Below, in pieces: positions 62,751 to 64,000 of a DNA stretch of 64,000 nucleotides; within the stretch, counting starts at the first letter, position 1, and the number at the start of each line of letters is the position of its first letter. The stretch comes from Fulvimarina manganoxydans. Its GTDB lineage: Bacteria > Pseudomonadota > Alphaproteobacteria > Rhizobiales > Rhizobiaceae. Both the position numbers and the translations under genes were made by a program. The notes below the pieces were generated by a model. It saw only the letters and a program-made list of their open reading frames with translations, was not told the origin of the DNA and made no database searches. Where the stretch lies: contig NZ_FWXR01000019.1 in the NCBI RefSeq assembly GCF_900176465.1, positions 1 through 64,000 of the forward strand, in the 5' to 3' direction.

Positions 62751-64000
62751 ATGATGCGTCAATACGAACTCGTCGAGAAGGTCGCGGCCTATAAGGCCGA
62801 TCTCGATGAAGCGCTCCTCAACCGAGCCTATGTCTATGCCATGCAGAAGCATGGCTCGCAGAAGCGCGCCAGCGGCGACCCTTATTTTTCCCATCCGCTC
62901 GAAGTGGCGGCGATCCTCACCGAACTGCATCTGGACGAGGCGACGGTCGCCGTCGCGCTCCTGCACGACACGATCGAGGACACCGACGCCACCCGCAAGG
63001 AGATCGATCAGCTCTTCGGCCCGAAGATCGGCCAGCTCGTCGAAGGCCTGACCAAGCTCAAGCGCCTCGATCTCGTCTCCAAGAAGGCGGCCCAGGCGGA
63101 GAATTTCCGCAAGCTTCTGCTCGCGATCGCTGACGATGTGCGCGTTCTTCTCGTCAAGCTCGCCGACCGGCTCCACAATATGCGCACCCTCGGGGCGATG
63201 GCGCCGGAAAAGCGCGTGCGCATCGCCCAGGAGACCATGGACATCTATGCGCCCCTTGCCGGACGCATGGGCATGCAGGACATGCGCGAGGAGCTGGAAA
63301 ACCTCGCTTTTCGCCATGTGAATCTCGACGCTTACGAGGCGCTGACGGCGCGCCTGACCGAATTGCGTGAGCGGCACGAGGGCACGATCGCGGCGATCGA
63401 ACGGGATCTGACCGAACGATTGGCCCGGGAGGGTATCGAAGCCGTCGTTTCCGGGCGCCAGAAGAAGCCCTATTCGGTCTTTTCCAAGATGCAGCGCAAG
63501 GCTTTGTCCTTCGAGCAGCTCTCCGACATTTTCGGCTTCCGCGTCATCGTGAAGCGGGAGGAGGATTGCTATCGCACACTCGGCGTCGTCCACCGCACCT
63601 GGCCGATGGTGCCCGGCCGGTTCAAGGACTATATCTCGACCCCTAAGCAGAACGATTATCGCTCGATCCACACCACGATCGTCGGCCCCTCGCGTCAGCG
63701 TGTCGAACTGCAGATCCGCACCCGCGACATGCATCAGATCGCCGAATATGGCGTGGCCGCCCATGCGATCTACAAGGATGGCAGCGGGTCGAAGCAGATC
63801 GAATTGTCGAAGGATTCGCGCGCCTATGCTTGGCTGCGCCATACGATCGAACTGCTCGCCAGCGGCGACAACCCGGAAGAGTTTCTCGAAAACACCAAGC
63901 TCGAACTCTTTCAGGATCAGGTCTTCTGCTTCACGCCGAAAGGGCGGTTGATCGCCCTGCCGCGCGGGGCGACGCCGATCGACTTCGCCTATGCCGTCCA
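62751..64000 (+). CDS. rel: Bifunctional (p)ppGpp synthetase/hydrolase, 3' end outside the window
   Basis: The first 416 codons of a RelA/SpoT homologue; no stop before the window ends. The HD hydrolase domain (about residues 25-180) is intact, with YFSHPLEVAAIL and the ALLHDTIEDTD motif, so hydrolase activity is expected. The synthetase domain (about 235-345) has the substrate-binding YSVFSKMQRK, FGFRVIVK and PKQNDYRSIHTT. The TGS domain begins near residue 385 (FTPKGRLIALPRGATPIDFA). Alphaproteobacteria usually have one such enzyme. Start ATG 62751, with a second ATG directly after. Confidence 0.95.
   Translation, partial: MMRQYELVEKVAAYKADLDEALLNRAYVYAMQKHGSQKRASGDPYFSHPLEVAAILTELHLDEATVAVALLHDTIEDTDATRKEIDQLFGPKIGQLVEGLTKLKRLDLVSKKAAQAENFRKLLLAIADDVRVLLVKLADRLHNMRTLGAMAPEKRVRIAQETMDIYAPLAGRMGMQDMREELENLAFRHVNLDAYEALTARLTELRERHEGTIAAIERDLTERLAREGIEAVVSGRQKKPYSVFSKMQRKALSFEQLSDIFGFRVIVKREEDCYRTLGVVHRTWPMVPGRFKDYISTPKQNDYRSIHTTIVGPSRQRVELQIRTRDMHQIAEYGVAAHAIYKDGSGSKQIELSKDSRAYAWLRHTIELLASGDNPEEFLENTKLELFQDQVFCFTPKGRLIALPRGATPIDFAYAV

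Noticed and set aside
62715-63842. 375-codon minus-strand frame opposite rel
   Set aside because: Antisense of the conserved HD and synthetase domains; composition typical of a shadow frame.
1-64000. tRNA, rRNA, CRISPR array, prophage or complete insertion sequence
   Set aside because: Intergenic regions were read for cloverleaf, array and IS-end patterns; none was found besides the transposase tail at 2-82.

Overview
The window is GC-rich chromosomal DNA of an alphaproteobacterium of the order Hyphomicrobiales (Rhizobiales). The lnt/XRE/metK/trmB and rimP-nusA-ylxR-infB orders, a YlxR-L7Ae fusion, an Omp10-type lipoprotein, homospermidine synthase, an HWE-family histidine kinase, rpoZ next to a single bifunctional rel gene, and short palindromic intergenic mosaic repeats all point there. 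The genus cannot be fixed from the sequence alone. No rRNA, tRNA, CRISPR array, prophage or complete insertion sequence was seen; the only transposon trace is the last 26 codons of an IS110-type transposase at the left edge.

Left part (1-19.9 kb): a core block with lnt, an XRE regulator, metK behind a long structured leader, trmB, then rimP-nusA-ylxR-infB behind a promoter plus hairpin/T-tract attenuator. The block ends at infB; the usual rbfA-truB-rpsO-pnp continuation is absent. There follow a 70-residue small protein, a membrane-anchored Cys phosphatase, a molybdate locus (modABC and a short modE with operator-like sites), an excalibur-type small exported protein and guaB.

Middle part (18.9-33.1 kb): a catabolic locus on the minus strand (GntR regulator, TRAP transporter DctP-DctQ-DctM, DapA-family aldolase) with a divergent NAD(P)-dependent SAF-domain oxidoreductase. 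Next come a membrane adenylate cyclase whose sensor domain carries a CxxCH haem-binding motif, and a plus-strand set of five envelope-glycan genes (deacetylase, acyltransferase, three glycosyltransferases).

Right-centre (33.1-48.5 kb): a cyoABCD quinol oxidase operon ending in surf1, an MFS transporter with a LysR regulator, and a light-signalling cassette (bacteriophytochrome kinase, single-domain response regulator, response-regulator/PAS/HWE kinase). A serralysin-type RTX metalloprotease and cobD follow.

Right part (48.6-64 kb): nfeD plus an SPFH protein, hemH, an Omp10-like lipoprotein, an NTF2-like protein, homospermidine synthase, a NYN-domain protein, a family-5 uracil-DNA glycosylase, an M15/DUF882 cell-wall peptidase with a long low-complexity tail, an NtrC-type regulator with an altered GAFTGA loop, an M3 oligoendopeptidase, rpoZ and the 5' two-thirds of rel.

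The most notable unexplained structure is a family of four intergenic elements (12441-12549, 18708-18773, 48496-48601, 62649-62706). Each has a nearly constant core of about 18 bp next to a palindrome whose sequence differs between copies but whose pairing is kept. In three copies the element supplies or directly abuts the stop codon of the neighbouring gene.
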